44,011 nt of DNA from a bacterium (GCA_035559435.1 DATMBC010000100.1:1-44011); one strand, 5' to 3'; numbered from the stretch's first letter, positions 23,956 through 33,980 are shown. Notes: generated by a model from the sequence alone, not told the origin. Numbers and translations: made by a program.

Positions 23956-25197
23956 ATGAAGCAGTTGATTGTCATCCTCTTGTCCGTCTGTCTCTTGGCC
24001 GCCTGCGGCCGGGAGCAAGTTGCCGGCACATCCGCCAACGGAGACAATCCCCCCGTCCCTGCCGGCCAGATTGACCCCCGTCTGGCCGACGCCACCAACC
24101 GTTTTGGATTCGAGTTGCTGTCCACTTTGCGCGTCGGCGGGGCCGACCAGACGCTGATCTCGCCGGCCAGCGTCGCCATGGCGCTGGCGATGACGTATAA
24201 CGGCGCTGACGGAACCACCGCCGCCGAGATGGCCGATGTTCTGCAGGTCACCGGTATGACCCGCGAGGAATTGAGCGCCGCGCATCGGGCGTTGCGCGAG
24301 TTTTTGACCGACCCGAAGTCCGATGTCACGCTCGACATCGCCAATTCACTGTGGGCGCGTCTCGGCCTGCCCTTCGATTCGGCCTTCCTGGCGTTGAACA
24401 TCGAGGCATTCGATGCCCGCCTCACCGAGTTGGATTTCGACCAACCGGCGGCGGCGGACTCGATCAATGGCTGGGTTGAGCGCAAGACGCGCGGCAAGAT
24501 TGACAAGATCATTGAGCGGATCGACCCCAGCACCATTCTCTACCTCATCAACGCCATCTACTTCAAGGGGACCTGGACCTACAGATTCGATTCCACCAAA
24601 AGCTACGAACGCGAATTCCACTTTCCCGCCGGCGCCCGGGAGCGGCGGTTCATGTGGCAGGAAGGCGAGTTCGATTATTACGAGGATGAGACCATTCAGG
24701 CGGTGCGTCTGCCCTACGGCAAGTCGCAACGGTTCGGGATGTATGTCGTGTTGCCGCGCGCCGATACCGGACTGGCCGCCTTTCTCAACACCCTGACGGC
24801 GGAGCGCTGGCGCCAGTTGACCGGCCGGCTCGCCGACCGTAAGGGGGAAATCCACTTGCCGCGATTCAAGCTCGAATGGGAGAAGGACCTGGTCGGCCCG
24901 CTGCGCACGATGGGCATGCCCTCGGCGTTCGAACCAAATCGAGCCGAGTTCACACGCATGATCGATTTGCCGGATGCCAACGCCTTCATCAGCAAGGTGC
25001 TGCACAAGACGATTATGGAAGTCAACGAGGAAGGAACGGTGGCGGCCGCGGTCACCGCCGTCGAGGTCGGCATCACGTCGGACATCCAGCCGGTCGGTCA
25101 CTTCCGGATGCTGGTGGATCGCCCCTTCTTCTGCGCCATCGCCGACCGCGAATCGGGGCTGATCCTGTTTATGGGAAGTGTCAACGACTTTGATTAA
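23956..25197 (+). CDS. Lipoprotein serpin (serine protease inhibitor)
   Basis: A 413-residue protein. A lipoprotein signal peptide ends in the lipobox LLAAC (Cys17), so it is tethered to a membrane on the outer side. The serpin fold is complete: SPASVAMALAMTYNGADG, YLINAIYFKGTWTYRF, FGMYVVLPRA and the C-terminal VDRPFFCAIADRESGLILFMG. The reactive-centre loop starts near residue 355 (EVNEEGTVAAAVTAVEV). It keeps the small-residue hinge of inhibitory serpins, so it should trap proteases. AAAGGAGGGAG upstream fixes the ATG at 23956. The target protease is unknown; defence against external proteases is plausible. Confidence 0.95.
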   Translation: MKQLIVILLSVCLLAACGREQVAGTSANGDNPPVPAGQIDPRLADATNRFGFELLSTLRVGGADQTLISPASVAMALAMTYNGADGTTAAEMADVLQVTGMTREELSAAHRALREFLTDPKSDVTLDIANSLWARLGLPFDSAFLALNIEAFDARLTELDFDQPAAADSINGWVERKTRGKIDKIIERIDPSTILYLINAIYFKGTWTYRFDSTKSYEREFHFPAGARERRFMWQEGEFDYYEDETIQAVRLPYGKSQRFGMYVVLPRADTGLAAFLNTLTAERWRQLTGRLADRKGEIHLPRFKLEWEKDLVGPLRTMGMPSAFEPNRAEFTRMIDLPDANAFISKVLHKTIMEVNEEGTVAAAVTAVEVGITSDIQPVGHFRMLVDRPFFCAIADRESGLILFMGSVNDFD

Positions 25198-25660
25198 GCC
25201 GCGGCCATGGTGCGCGAGTCTGCTGGTCTTCGCGGCGCTGACCGCCGCCTTCGACCACGGGATCAGCGCCCGTCCGGCGGCAGACACGGCGGTGGTCATC
25301 ACCAACCGCTCGCCCGATGATCTGCGCCATGATGCCTTCACCATTGAACAGGCGGAGATCCACGGAGCGCGTCTGCACCTGATCATCTCCTCCGGCGGCG
25401 GATGCCGCGGGCATGATTACGAATTGCTCATGACGCCGGCGGTGTTCATGGAATCGTACCCGGTGCAGGCGAATCTCTATCTGTGGCACGACGCCCACGA
25501 CGATCCCTGCGACGCGATCGTGCGCGACTCGCTGGTCTTCGATCTGGGGCCGATTGGACGGCTGTATGCGCAGATGTACGGCCCCGACGGGCAGGTGTAT
25601 CTGAATCTGCACGACTTCGAGCAGACGAGTTCGACACGGCTGGTTTATCGCGTGAGATAG
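25178..25660 (+). CDS. Unknown secreted protein
   Basis: About 160 residues with an N-terminal signal segment (CASLLVFAALTAAFDHGISA) and a beta-rich mature part (HLIISSGGGCRGHDYELLM; GPDGQVYLNLHDFE). Two cysteines, in GGGCRG and DDPCDA, could form a disulfide. The GTG at 25178 overlaps the serpin gene by 20 bases, with GGGAA upstream; TTG 25190 is an alternative. The overlap suggests co-expression with the serpin. No family recognised. It overlaps convergent menE by 16 bases. Confidence 0.65.
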   Translation: MSTTLIKPRPWCASLLVFAALTAAFDHGISARPAADTAVVITNRSPDDLRHDAFTIEQAEIHGARLHLIISSGGGCRGHDYELLMTPAVFMESYPVQANLYLWHDAHDDPCDAIVRDSLVFDLGPIGRLYAQMYGPDGQVYLNLHDFEQTSSTRLVYRVR

Positions 25661-27099
25661 CGTTCGCGCAACGCCTGTCGGTCGGGCTTTCCGGAGGGCA
25701 GCGTGGGCAGGCCATCCACGAACTCGATGATCCGCGGCAGCTTGAAGCGCGGCAACCGTACGGCGAGGAAGGCGCGGACATCCTCAACGGAATCGGCGCT
25801 CCCGGGGACGCGTTCGATCATCGCGGCCGGAGCCTCCCCCCACTCGGCATCGGGCACGCCCACCACCGCCGCCCGTATCACCGTCGCCATCTCCGCCAGC
25901 ACATTCTCAATCTCTTCGGCATGAATCTTCTCGCCGCCGGATATAATGACCTGATCGATGCGTCCATGCACGGTCAGATAGCCATCCTGGTCGAGAGAAC
26001 CGACATCGCGCGTCGGCATCCAGCCGTCGGCGCCGGCCAGCGGGCGCGCCGCGCCGGCGCGATCGAAGTACGCCGATGCCACCATCGGCCCGCGCAGATG
26101 AATCTGTCCCTCGCATTCGGCCGCGACGGCCTGGCCATGTTCGTCGCGAATCGCGATCTCCGCCAGCGGCAAGGCCATACCGGCGGTGTGGCGTTTGGCC
26201 GGCGGCGCCCACGGCGCCAGGGTGGCGATCTGCGAAGCGGTCTCCGTCATGCCGTAGGTTGGCAGGACCGGGAAACCACGATCGCGCGCGGAATCCAGAA
26301 GCGCGGAGGGCGCCGGACCGCCGCCCACCAGCGCCGAACGCACCCACCCAGGGCAGCGAGACTCCGGCTCCACATCGAGCAACCGCCGCAGGGTGGTGGC
26401 CACCAGCGACAGTTGCGTCACACGGTCCTCGCGGATGGCCCGCCAAGTCGCGGCGGGATCGAAACGGTCATGCACCACTACGGTTGTCCCATAGATGGCG
26501 GCGCGCAGAATGATCGCCAGGCCGCCGATGTGGAAGGCGGGCAGATTCAGCAGCCAGCGGTCATCGGGTTGCACGCCGAGATTGAGCGCCGAGGCCAGCG
26601 CTCCGGCCAGATGATTGCGAAACGTGAGGCCGATGCCCTTGGGCTCCCCTCCCGAGCCGGAGGTGAAGACAATGGTGCAGAGGGAATCAGGATCGATCTC
26701 TGCCGGCACGTCGCTGGCCGACGACGGTTGTGATATGACTGTCAACGGCCACGACGACGGCCAGCGATCCTGGAGCGCCGGGTCGCAGAGCACCAGTCGT
26801 GGATGGAAGCGCTCCATCAGCGCGCGCGCCTCGGTCGGCAGCAGTTGTGTGCGCGCCGCGATCAGGGTCGCGCCCAGTCGCATCAGCGCATGCGCCGTCA
26901 CAATCCAATCGAGGGAATTGACGCCGCAGACCACCACCCGGTCGCCGGGTCCGACGCCATGTTGCCGCAGCGTTCCCACGGCAGAGCCGATCAGCGCCTC
27001 CAGCCGGCGGTAAGTGACAACGAGGCCCGCGGTGATCACCGCGGGATGATCGGGGATCGCGCGCGCCCAGCGTATGGTCGGATACTCGATGGTGGTCAT
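25645..27099 (-). CDS. menE: o-Succinylbenzoate-CoA ligase MenE
   Basis: A 484-residue acyl-adenylate-forming enzyme that activates o-succinylbenzoate with CoA in menaquinone synthesis. Motifs: TIVFTSGSGGEPKG (P-loop), YGMTETAS, DVGSLDQDGYLTVHGR and the C-terminal catalytic lysine region LPSGKPDRQALRE. The assignment to MenE rather than a generic ligase rests on its place in the men operon. The ATG at 27099 is 10 bases after menC. Last gene of the operon, overlapping the convergent secreted-protein gene. Confidence 0.93.
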   Translation of the reverse strand: MTTIEYPTIRWARAIPDHPAVITAGLVVTYRRLEALIGSAVGTLRQHGVGPGDRVVVCGVNSLDWIVTAHALMRLGATLIAARTQLLPTEARALMERFHPRLVLCDPALQDRWPSSWPLTVISQPSSASDVPAEIDPDSLCTIVFTSGSGGEPKGIGLTFRNHLAGALASALNLGVQPDDRWLLNLPAFHIGGLAIILRAAIYGTTVVVHDRFDPAATWRAIREDRVTQLSLVATTLRRLLDVEPESRCPGWVRSALVGGGPAPSALLDSARDRGFPVLPTYGMTETASQIATLAPWAPPAKRHTAGMALPLAEIAIRDEHGQAVAAECEGQIHLRGPMVASAYFDRAGAARPLAGADGWMPTRDVGSLDQDGYLTVHGRIDQVIISGGEKIHAEEIENVLAEMATVIRAAVVGVPDAEWGEAPAAMIERVPGSADSVEDVRAFLAVRLPRFKLPRIIEFVDGLPTLPSGKPDRQALRERYLTR

Positions 27100-27109
27100 G
27101 GGCGACCTG

Positions 27110-28195
27110 TCAGTCTGCCAGCAGCTCTTCCACCGGCTCGACTCCCATCCCCGGGCCGTCGGGGACTGCGAGATAACCACTGTCGATGGCAAGCGGTGTC
27201 CGGAGAATGCCGTCGGCGATCATGCCGGCCGTCGACAGTCCCATCGCCGGCGGATGCGGACCAAGGGCCGCCGCCAGGTGAAGTGTCGCTGCGACACCAA
27301 TATCGGATTCCCATGACGATGTGTAGATCACCTGCATGCCCGCCTGTTGGGCGCGCCGGGCTGTCACAAAGCATTGATACAGATGCCCGATCACCATCGG
27401 CTTGAGCACAAGGACATCGCAGGCGCGTTGCGCAATCAGGTGATCGGCTTCGGCGATGGTCTGGATTTCTTCATCAAGGGCCAGACGAATGCCGAAGCGG
27501 TGCGCCAATGCCTGCGCCGCCTCCCACTGCCCGCGCGGGAAGGGTTGCTCGATGAAATCCAGCCGCTCCAGCGGAATCCGTGAGAGAACGTCCTCGGCCC
27601 ACGCGGCGGTCCAGCCGGCGTTGGCGTCCAGACGCAGGAGGACGTCAGGGGCGGCTTCGCACGCGGCAATGATCCGACGGACATCGTCGAACGGCGAGTC
27701 ATAACCGACTTTGAGCTTGAAGACATGGTACCCCGCGGCGGCCAGCGCCGTCGCCCGCGTCTGCGTCTCCCCGACCGTGGCGCCGCTCAACAGACCGTTG
27801 ATGGGAACTCTCGCGCACGTTTCCTCACCCGACAACGTCCGACACAGACTGAGACCGACCGACTTGGCTTTCAGCTCGCCGAGGGCGCAGGCGACGGCAA
27901 ACCGCGCCGCGGGCGGCATCGAGATGATCGGGTGCGAGAAATCCGAGAACCAGTGTGCGGGATCAAGGCGTGAGCGGCCCGCTGTCATCAGGCCGGACAA
28001 CGCCGCGGCGCACTCCGCAAATGTGTCCGTCGACACGCCGGCCAGCGGCGCCGCTTCGCCGATCCCGACCCGGCCCGACTCATCGCGCAGGATCAACACA
28101 ATCCCTTCGCGCTCGCGGTATTGCCCATGCGCGGTGGTGATCGGACGCGGCAGCGCCCGACGGTAAGGGATGACTTGGACCGATTCGATGTTCAC
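27110..28195 (-). CDS. menC: o-Succinylbenzoate synthase MenC
   Basis: A 361-residue enolase-superfamily enzyme that dehydrates SHCHC to o-succinylbenzoate. The catalytic lysine motif is KLKVG; metal ligands are in RLDANAGW, FIEQPF and ALDEEI; the opposite lysine is in VLKPMVIG. The GTG start at 28195 overlaps the menA stop (GTGA), so translation is coupled. Full length. Confidence 0.95.
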   Translation of the reverse strand: MNIESVQVIPYRRALPRPITTAHGQYREREGIVLILRDESGRVGIGEAAPLAGVSTDTFAECAAALSGLMTAGRSRLDPAHWFSDFSHPIISMPPAARFAVACALGELKAKSVGLSLCRTLSGEETCARVPINGLLSGATVGETQTRATALAAAGYHVFKLKVGYDSPFDDVRRIIAACEAAPDVLLRLDANAGWTAAWAEDVLSRIPLERLDFIEQPFPRGQWEAAQALAHRFGIRLALDEEIQTIAEADHLIAQRACDVLVLKPMVIGHLYQCFVTARRAQQAGMQVIYTSSWESDIGVAATLHLAAALGPHPPAMGLSTAGMIADGILRTPLAIDSGYLAVPDGPGMGVEPVEELLAD

Positions 28196-29103
28196 AGGTT
28201 GATCCCCACGGCAAAGACGAGAGCGTAAACCAGTTTCAGCCGCGCGGTGCGCGCCAGGAAGTCGTTGAGGATCGCCCCCGACTTCATCGGCTTCGACTGG
28301 GAGCGCAGCGACTTCATGTTCAAGGGAATGAAGACGACGATGACCAGCGATGACAGCAATGTCCAGGGACCGGCGGTGTCGGTCATGACCATCGCCAAGG
28401 GCGCCAGCGCCGACAACAGAAGCATGAGCACATATTCGCCGATGCTGCCGAACCGCCCCAGACGCACCGCCAGGGTCTTTTTGCCCGCGCGACGGTCGGT
28501 GTCGATGTCACGCAGATTGTTGACCACCAGAATCGCGGTTGCCAGCGCTCCCATCGGGATGCTGGCCCACCAGACCGCCGGCACGATCGACAATGCCTGC
28601 ACATAGTAAGTGCCGACCACCGCCACCGGACCGAAGAAGAGGAAGACAAACAGATCGCCCCAGCCATAGTAGCCAAAGGGATAGGGCCCTCCGGTGTAAA
28701 GGATCGCCGCGGCAATCGAGCACAGACCGATCCAGACAATCGGCCAGCCGCCGCGCGCGACCAGATAGATGCCGATCAGGAAGGCAACGCCGAACACCAG
28801 GATCATGGCGTTACGAATCTGCGCCGGGGTGACCAAGCCCGCCTGCGTGACGCGCAGCGGGCCCTGGCGGTCGGACGTGTCGGTGCCGCGCAGATGATCG
28901 AAGAGGTCGTTGGCGAGATTGGTGCCGATCTGAATCAGCACCGCGCCGGCCAACGCCGCCAACGCCGCCGGCCAATGAAACTGATGGTCGCGCACCGCCA
29001 CCGCCGCGCCGACAATGACCGGCGCCACCGAGGCCCAGAGGGTCTTGGGACGGGCCGCCAGCACCCACACCTGCCAACGCGAAACGGACGGCTCACTGGT
29101 CAT
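28192..29103 (-). CDS. menA: 1,4-Dihydroxy-2-naphthoate polyprenyltransferase MenA
   Basis: A 303-residue UbiA-superfamily membrane enzyme that prenylates and decarboxylates DHNA. Two Asp-rich motifs, NDLFDHLRGTD and NNLRDIDTDRRAGKKT, sit in cytoplasmic loops between eight or nine spans. The LAARPKTLWASVAPVIVG segment is typical of MenA. The start at 29103 is 12 bases after the end of menB. Unusual order: menA lies inside the operon between menB and menC. Confidence 0.96.
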   Translation of the reverse strand: MTSEPSVSRWQVWVLAARPKTLWASVAPVIVGAAVAVRDHQFHWPAALAALAGAVLIQIGTNLANDLFDHLRGTDTSDRQGPLRVTQAGLVTPAQIRNAMILVFGVAFLIGIYLVARGGWPIVWIGLCSIAAAILYTGGPYPFGYYGWGDLFVFLFFGPVAVVGTYYVQALSIVPAVWWASIPMGALATAILVVNNLRDIDTDRRAGKKTLAVRLGRFGSIGEYVLMLLLSALAPLAMVMTDTAGPWTLLSSLVIVVFIPLNMKSLRSQSKPMKSGAILNDFLARTARLKLVYALVFAVGINL

Positions 29104-29115
29104 GGCGGGACAGCG

Positions 29116-29931
29116 TCAGGGAAACCGCGGAAACTTGCTGAAATCCGGACGGCGCTTTTCGAGGAAGGCCTTCTTCCCTTCCTGCGCTTCCTCGGTCATG
29201 TAGAAGAGCAAGGTGGCGTTGCCGGCCAGCTCCTGCAACCCGGCTTGGCCGTCGCAATCGGCGTTGAGCGCCGCCTTCAGGCAGCGCAGCGCCAGCGGGC
29301 TGTGTTCGAGGATGCGTTTGCACCAGGCGACGGTCTCTTCCTCCAGCCGTTCCAACGGCACCACGGCATTGACCAGCCCCATTTCGAGCGCCTGCTGCGC
29401 ATCGTACTGCCGGCAGAGGTACCAGATCTCCCGCGCCTTTTTCTGTCCGACAATGCGGGCCAAATACGACGCGCCATAGCCGCCGTCGAAACTGCCGACC
29501 CGCGGCCCGGTCTGCCCGAAGCGAGCGTTGTCGGCGGCGATGGTCAGATCGCAGATCACATGCAGGACATGTCCGCCGCCAATGGCGTATCCGGCCACCA
29601 TGGCGATCACCGGTTTGGGCAGGGTGCGGATCTGGCGTTGCAGGTCGAGGACATTCAGACGCGCCACGCCCTGATGATCGACATAGCCGGCCTCGCCGCG
29701 GATGCTCTGGTCGCCGCCGGAGCAGAAGGCTTCCGGCCCCTCGCCGGTGAGGATGACCACACCGATGGCGGCGTCGTCGCGAGCGTCATTGAAGGCCTGC
29801 GACATTTCGAAGACGGTCTGGGGACGGAACGCGTTGCGCACGTGCGGCCGGTTGATGGTGATCTTGGCGATCCCCTCGGCCTTGTCGTACTTGATATCGG
29901 CGTACTCGCCGGCCTTCTGCCACTGGATCAT
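29116..29931 (-). CDS. menB: 1,4-Dihydroxy-2-naphthoyl-CoA synthase MenB
   Basis: A 271-residue crotonase-fold enzyme that cyclises o-succinylbenzoyl-CoA. Signature segments: [39 protein letters not shown] (oxyanion hole), [15 protein letters not shown] and the C-terminal [14 protein letters not shown]. All are diagnostic of MenB rather than other crotonases. It begins 7 bases after menH ends. Confidence 0.97.
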   Translation of the reverse strand: MIQWQKAGEYADIKYDKAEGIAKITINRPHVRNAFRPQTVFEMSQAFNDARDDAAIGVVILTGEGPEAFCSGGDQSIRGEAGYVDHQGVARLNVLDLQRQIRTLPKPVIAMVAGYAIGGGHVLHVICDLTIAADNARFGQTGPRVGSFDGGYGASYLARIVGQKKAREIWYLCRQYDAQQALEMGLVNAVVPLERLEEETVAWCKRILEHSPLALRCLKAALNADCDGQAGLQELAGNATLLFYMTEEAQEGKKAFLEKRRPDFSKFPRFP

Positions 29932-29938
29932 GGACGTC

Positions 29939-30712
29939 TCAACTTTCGCTGGCGGAGGTCATCAGGAAGGCGGACACCGCCGCCGCCGTCGCCTGCGGAC
30001 GCTCCCAATGCGGGGAATGCCCCGCCTCGGGGATGATACACAATTGCGCGTTGGGGATCGAGCGGGCCATCGCCTCGCCGATCGCGCGGTATTTGGCATC
30101 CTGTGCGCCCGCCAGCACCAGGGTCGGCATCGTCAATTCCGGCAAGCGGTTGTGTAGCGGGGCCTGACGGCCGACGCTGAAGCCGCGCAGCGCCCGGGCC
30201 AGGCCTGTCGGGCGATTCTGCCGACGCAATGCCTGCCCACGCTCAAAGCGCGCCGCCGGCAGCGACTTTTGCGAGGCAAAAAGCGGCTGGTCGAGCCAGC
30301 GCTCGACAAACCAGTCGATCCCCCGGCTTTCAATCTCACTGGCCAGCTGATCGTCGGCCTGACGCCGCCGGGCACGTTCACGGTCATCGGCGATGCCCGG
30401 CGAGGCGCTTTCAAGAATCAGCCGACGCACACGGTGCGGATGGGCCAGCGCAAATTGCAGCGCAATGCGTCCGCCCATCGAATATCCCCACAGCGTCACC
30501 GCCGTGTGGCCGGCATGATCCAGATGCCCGGCGATCTCCGCGATCACCGACGCGAAGGTGTAACGTTGTGGATCGTCCAGATCGGTGAGCGCGCCATGGC
30601 CGGGCAAGTCGATGGCCTGGGTTTGCAGAGACGATTCGAACGCGGCGCGCACATCCGTCCAGACCGCGGCGCAGCCGGTGAAACCGTGGAGCAACCAGAG
30701 CGGGGATGGCAT
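29939..30712 (-). CDS. menH: SHCHC synthase MenH (alpha/beta hydrolase)
   Basis: A 257-residue alpha/beta hydrolase that eliminates pyruvate from SEPHCHC. LLHGFTG gives the oxyanion loop, GYSMGGR the nucleophile serine elbow, and GHSPHWERP the catalytic histidine. The acid is probably the Asp in LAGAQDAKY. The ATG at 30712 is two bases after the menD stop. Placement between menD and menB matches its pathway step. Confidence 0.93.
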   Translation of the reverse strand: MPSPLWLLHGFTGCAAVWTDVRAAFESSLQTQAIDLPGHGALTDLDDPQRYTFASVIAEIAGHLDHAGHTAVTLWGYSMGGRIALQFALAHPHRVRRLILESASPGIADDRERARRRQADDQLASEIESRGIDWFVERWLDQPLFASQKSLPAARFERGQALRRQNRPTGLARALRGFSVGRQAPLHNRLPELTMPTLVLAGAQDAKYRAIGEAMARSIPNAQLCIIPEAGHSPHWERPQATAAAVSAFLMTSASES

Positions 30713-30714
30713 CG

Positions 30715-32532
30715 TCAGTTCAGCTCCAGCGCGGCACGCGCCGCCGCCGTGGCGCGTGTCAGCGTCGCCTGATGCCGGCGGTGATTGTCGGCACGATCAC
30801 TGCGCAGGATAAACAGGCACGGACCGGGTTGCGCCAGGGAGTCGACAACTTGCACGTCAACGTTGCCACCGCCGGTTAGCCGCCGGCTTGGAATGCCGTG
30901 CGCCTGCGCCAGTCTTTCGAGATCGACACCATGCGGCATTGCCACCAGCGGTTCAAACACCGGGGTGTGCGCGGCGATCGGCAGGAAGTGAAACACCCCG
31001 CCGCCGTCGTTGTGGAAGACGACCAGTTTGAGCGGTACCTCCTGACGGACCAGACCCCAGAGGCCGTTCTGGTCGTGCAGGAATGTCAGATCGCCGAGCA
31101 CGCAGACGGTCGGCTTGCCGGTGCCCGCCGCGACACCGGCCGCGGTGGAGATGATCCCGTCAATGCCGTTGGCGCCGCGGTTGACGATCACCCGCGGATG
31201 CCCGGCCCGCGCCGCGGCATACATCTCGGCCCAGCGTATGGGCATGCTGTTGGAGAGAAAAAGCGGAGTCGCCGTCGGCAGTTGCGCGATGAGATCGGCG
31301 ATCGCCGCCGCCTCCGTCGGGGCTTCCGACAGGGCAATGGATTCGCGCAGCGACTGCGAAACCGCCGTGTCCGCCACCTGCCAGCGCCTGCGGTAAAACT
31401 CCGCCTCCGCAGCGACCCGGAGATCGGCCTGATGCAGTTGTGCCAGCGCCGCCGCCAACGGCAATGACAGCGCGTGGGTCAGACAGCGATGCGGATCGGG
31501 AACCTGGAGTTCATGAATGCCGATCTTCGGGACATCGCGCAACCCGGCGATCCACTCACTGAATGCCTTCGAGGTCGGCAGGCCGCCCAGCCGCAGGACG
31601 AGATCGGGCGCCAACGCTTCGGCCACATGCGAATCGCGGAGAATGAGATCCGCATGCGCGATCGCGCCGGGCAGCGCGCGCGTCGGCGACGCAATGTCGG
31701 ACAGAAGCGGCGCGCCCAACGCATCGGCCAGTTGGCCAATCCCATTGGATACCGCTTCAACCGCCGGCATCGGACCGCAGACAATCAGCGGGCGTCGGCT
31801 CTGCCGCAACAACTCCGCGACTGTGGCAAGTTCGCCGTGCTCCGATGGCTGCTGATCGACGAATTGGTCGTTGGTCGTCAATTGCGGCAATGCGGCGTCG
31901 GCATCGCCGATGATGCCCGCGGCCTCAGCGGGCGTCGGAATCAACGGCTCATCGAACGGCGCATTCAGATGAACCGGGCCGTGGGCTGACCGACGGAATG
32001 ATTCCACACCCGCGTCGATCCAGCGCGTAAACGTCGCGGGGCGGGCATCGGGAACCGGGAGATCAACGAAGTGGAGCGGGTAGTTGCCATACAGATGGAT
32101 CTGGTCGATGGTCTGCGACGCGCCCACGCCGCGCAGGCGCGGCGGACGGTCGGCGGTGATGACGATAAGCGGCGTGCCGGAAGCGCGGGCTTCAATGATG
32201 GCGGGAAAGTAATTGGCGGCGGCGGTGCCGGAGGTGCAGACGAGCGCAGCCGGCTGTCCGGTGCCCTTGCCGATGCCCAGCGCCAGAAATCCCGCCGCGC
32301 GTTCATCGGGATTGGTCCAGATCCGCAGCGCGCGGCCATGTCCGGCGGCCAGCACCAGCGGCGCGCAGCGCGAGCCGGAGGAGACCACGACATGCCGCAA
32401 TCCGGCGCGCGCCAACGTCGCAAGCAGCGCGTGGGCGCAACGCAGATTGTCGGCGGCGGCGCCTACGGCTGCGGCTCCGCCGGATGGACCGCGCTGTGGA
32501 AGGCGCTCAGTTTGTCCTGTATTTCGCACCAT
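30715..32532 (-). CDS. menD: SEPHCHC synthase MenD
   Basis: A thiamine-diphosphate enzyme of about 605 residues that adds 2-oxoglutarate to isochorismate. SSGSRCAPLVLA opens the pyrimidine domain and holds the early SPGSR-like site; TSGTAAANYFPAI follows. The ThDP/metal motif region is VNRGANGIDGI with LGDLTFLHDQNGL. The conserved domain begins near 32445. The first in-frame standard starts upstream of it are ATG 32532 and GTG 32529, inside the end of menF, so the genes overlap by about 70 bases unless a non-standard CTG near 32447 is used. No ribosome site stands out. Confidence 0.92.
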   Translation of the reverse strand: MVRNTGQTERLPQRGPSGGAAAVGAAADNLRCAHALLATLARAGLRHVVVSSGSRCAPLVLAAGHGRALRIWTNPDERAAGFLALGIGKGTGQPAALVCTSGTAAANYFPAIIEARASGTPLIVITADRPPRLRGVGASQTIDQIHLYGNYPLHFVDLPVPDARPATFTRWIDAGVESFRRSAHGPVHLNAPFDEPLIPTPAEAAGIIGDADAALPQLTTNDQFVDQQPSEHGELATVAELLRQSRRPLIVCGPMPAVEAVSNGIGQLADALGAPLLSDIASPTRALPGAIAHADLILRDSHVAEALAPDLVLRLGGLPTSKAFSEWIAGLRDVPKIGIHELQVPDPHRCLTHALSLPLAAALAQLHQADLRVAAEAEFYRRRWQVADTAVSQSLRESIALSEAPTEAAAIADLIAQLPTATPLFLSNSMPIRWAEMYAAARAGHPRVIVNRGANGIDGIISTAAGVAAGTGKPTVCVLGDLTFLHDQNGLWGLVRQEVPLKLVVFHNDGGGVFHFLPIAAHTPVFEPLVAMPHGVDLERLAQAHGIPSRRLTGGGNVDVQVVDSLAQPGPCLFILRSDRADNHRRHQATLTRATAAARAALELN

Positions 32533-33926
32533 TCGTTGTCGGGGACGGAGCCGCGCACTAGCCCGGCGCCGGCATAGAGCCATCCACGCTCGACACCCAG
32601 CAGCGCGGAACGAATCGCCACCGCGAACTCGGCGCTATCGGCGCCGATCCAGCCCACCGGGGCCGCATACCAACCGCGCGGAATCGCCTCCACGGCGCGG
32701 ATAATGGCCAACGCGGCCGCGCGCGGTGTGCCCGCCACCGCCGGCGTCGGATGCAGGGCCTCCAGCATCTGCCCGGGGGTGACGCCGGACCGCAGATCGA
32801 CGGCCATCGCCGAACGCAGATGAGTGAGCGTGCGCAGACGGGACAGTTCCAACTGCGCGACCGGATCGGGAGAATCGGATGCCGCCAAACGGCGCAGCGC
32901 GTCGCGTACCGCATCGACCACGACACGATGCTCGTGCTGATCCTTGGCGCTGGCCAACAGTTGCTCGGCTCGCGCCTGATCACTGGCGGGATCGACGCCA
33001 CGCACCACCGTGCCGGCGATCGCCTCGCTTTCCAGACGGCCGCCGCTCCAGCGCAACAAACGCTCCGGCGAGGCACCGAGGAAGGCGAAGCGCTCATCGT
33101 ATTGAAAACCGAAGTGATAGCAGGAGGCGTCGAAATCACGCAAGCGACGGACCACCGGCCAGGGGTCGAGCGCGCCGGAATTGGGAGATTGGATGGCGAC
33201 GGGCTGGCAGTGGGCAATCACCGTCTTGACGAAATCGCCAGCGTCAATACGGCGCAGCACATCACGCACCGATGCCAACCAGGCGTCACGCGCCGCGTCC
33301 GTCCCTTCCTCGTCGACGGCGATTCGCGGACCGGCAGGGCATTCGCCGGCAAATCCGCCCCAGTACCGTTGATTGAACAGCGCCAGCCGGTCGACCAGCG
33401 TCTCGGAGGTGGTGCGCGGGGTCACCTCGAAGGCGAAGAACATGTACGATTGCGTGTCGCGACGGACATAGAGCGCTTCGGGAAGAATCAGCGCCGCATC
33501 GCCGAAGCTGCTGTCGCGCCAGGGGCCGCGGTCGGTCTGATGCGGGTCGAAGGCGAATCCGCCGAAGAACCGCGGGCGACGTCCCGCCGGCGCCGGTTCG
33601 GCGATGACATGCTTCCGGACAAATGCGGCGGCCTCATCGGCGGCGGCGCGCATGGCGGATTCGCCATGGCCGCCGATGACATGGGCGGCGCCGAGCCCGG
33701 CATACTCCCAGCCGTCGCGCCCGCGCCAGTACATCGCAGGAATGCCATGATGTCGCGACAACCAGACCACCGGATCACCGACCGGGGCGGTGAAGCCGAG
33801 CACAAGCACGGTCTTGGTGTCCTGACGGCGGGCCTGCTCAATGGCGGTGCGCGCCAAGTCCCAGGCCGAGAGGGCAGGCGCGCCAACCGTGGGCGCGGGA
33901 GGGGTCATGGTGGAAAGTGAGGCCAT
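32463..33926 (-). CDS. menF: Isochorismate synthase MenF
   Basis: A 487-residue chorismate-binding enzyme that converts chorismate to isochorismate. The C-terminal domain has FLGASPERLLRW, EAIAGTVVRG, KDQHEHRVVVDAV, LHPTPAVAGTPR, YAAPVGWIG and the final YAGAGLVRGSVPDNEWCE, with the metal-binding glutamates. The ATG at 33926 is preferred; ATG 33908 and TTG 33962 are alternatives. First gene of the men operon, reading away from menG with 125 bases between. Confidence 0.93.
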   Translation of the reverse strand: MASLSTMTPPAPTVGAPALSAWDLARTAIEQARRQDTKTVLVLGFTAPVGDPVVWLSRHHGIPAMYWRGRDGWEYAGLGAAHVIGGHGESAMRAAADEAAAFVRKHVIAEPAPAGRRPRFFGGFAFDPHQTDRGPWRDSSFGDAALILPEALYVRRDTQSYMFFAFEVTPRTTSETLVDRLALFNQRYWGGFAGECPAGPRIAVDEEGTDAARDAWLASVRDVLRRIDAGDFVKTVIAHCQPVAIQSPNSGALDPWPVVRRLRDFDASCYHFGFQYDERFAFLGASPERLLRWSGGRLESEAIAGTVVRGVDPASDQARAEQLLASAKDQHEHRVVVDAVRDALRRLAASDSPDPVAQLELSRLRTLTHLRSAMAVDLRSGVTPGQMLEALHPTPAVAGTPRAAALAIIRAVEAIPRGWYAAPVGWIGADSAEFAVAIRSALLGVERGWLYAGAGLVRGSVPDNEWCEIQDKLSAFHSAVHPAEPQP

Positions 33927-33956
33927 GGTCAGCCGCCGGGGCGCCGTTCCCGCCGG

Positions 33957-33971
33957 AGGCAAATTTTGCCT
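33957..33971. promoter_or_regulatory. 15-bp palindrome in the menF/menG gap
   Basis: AGGCAAA-T-TTTGCCT is a perfect 7-1-7 inverted repeat, 31 bases upstream of the menF ATG. It is operator-like; the cognate regulator is unknown. Confidence 0.4.
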
Positions 33972-33980
33972 GAGTATCGC

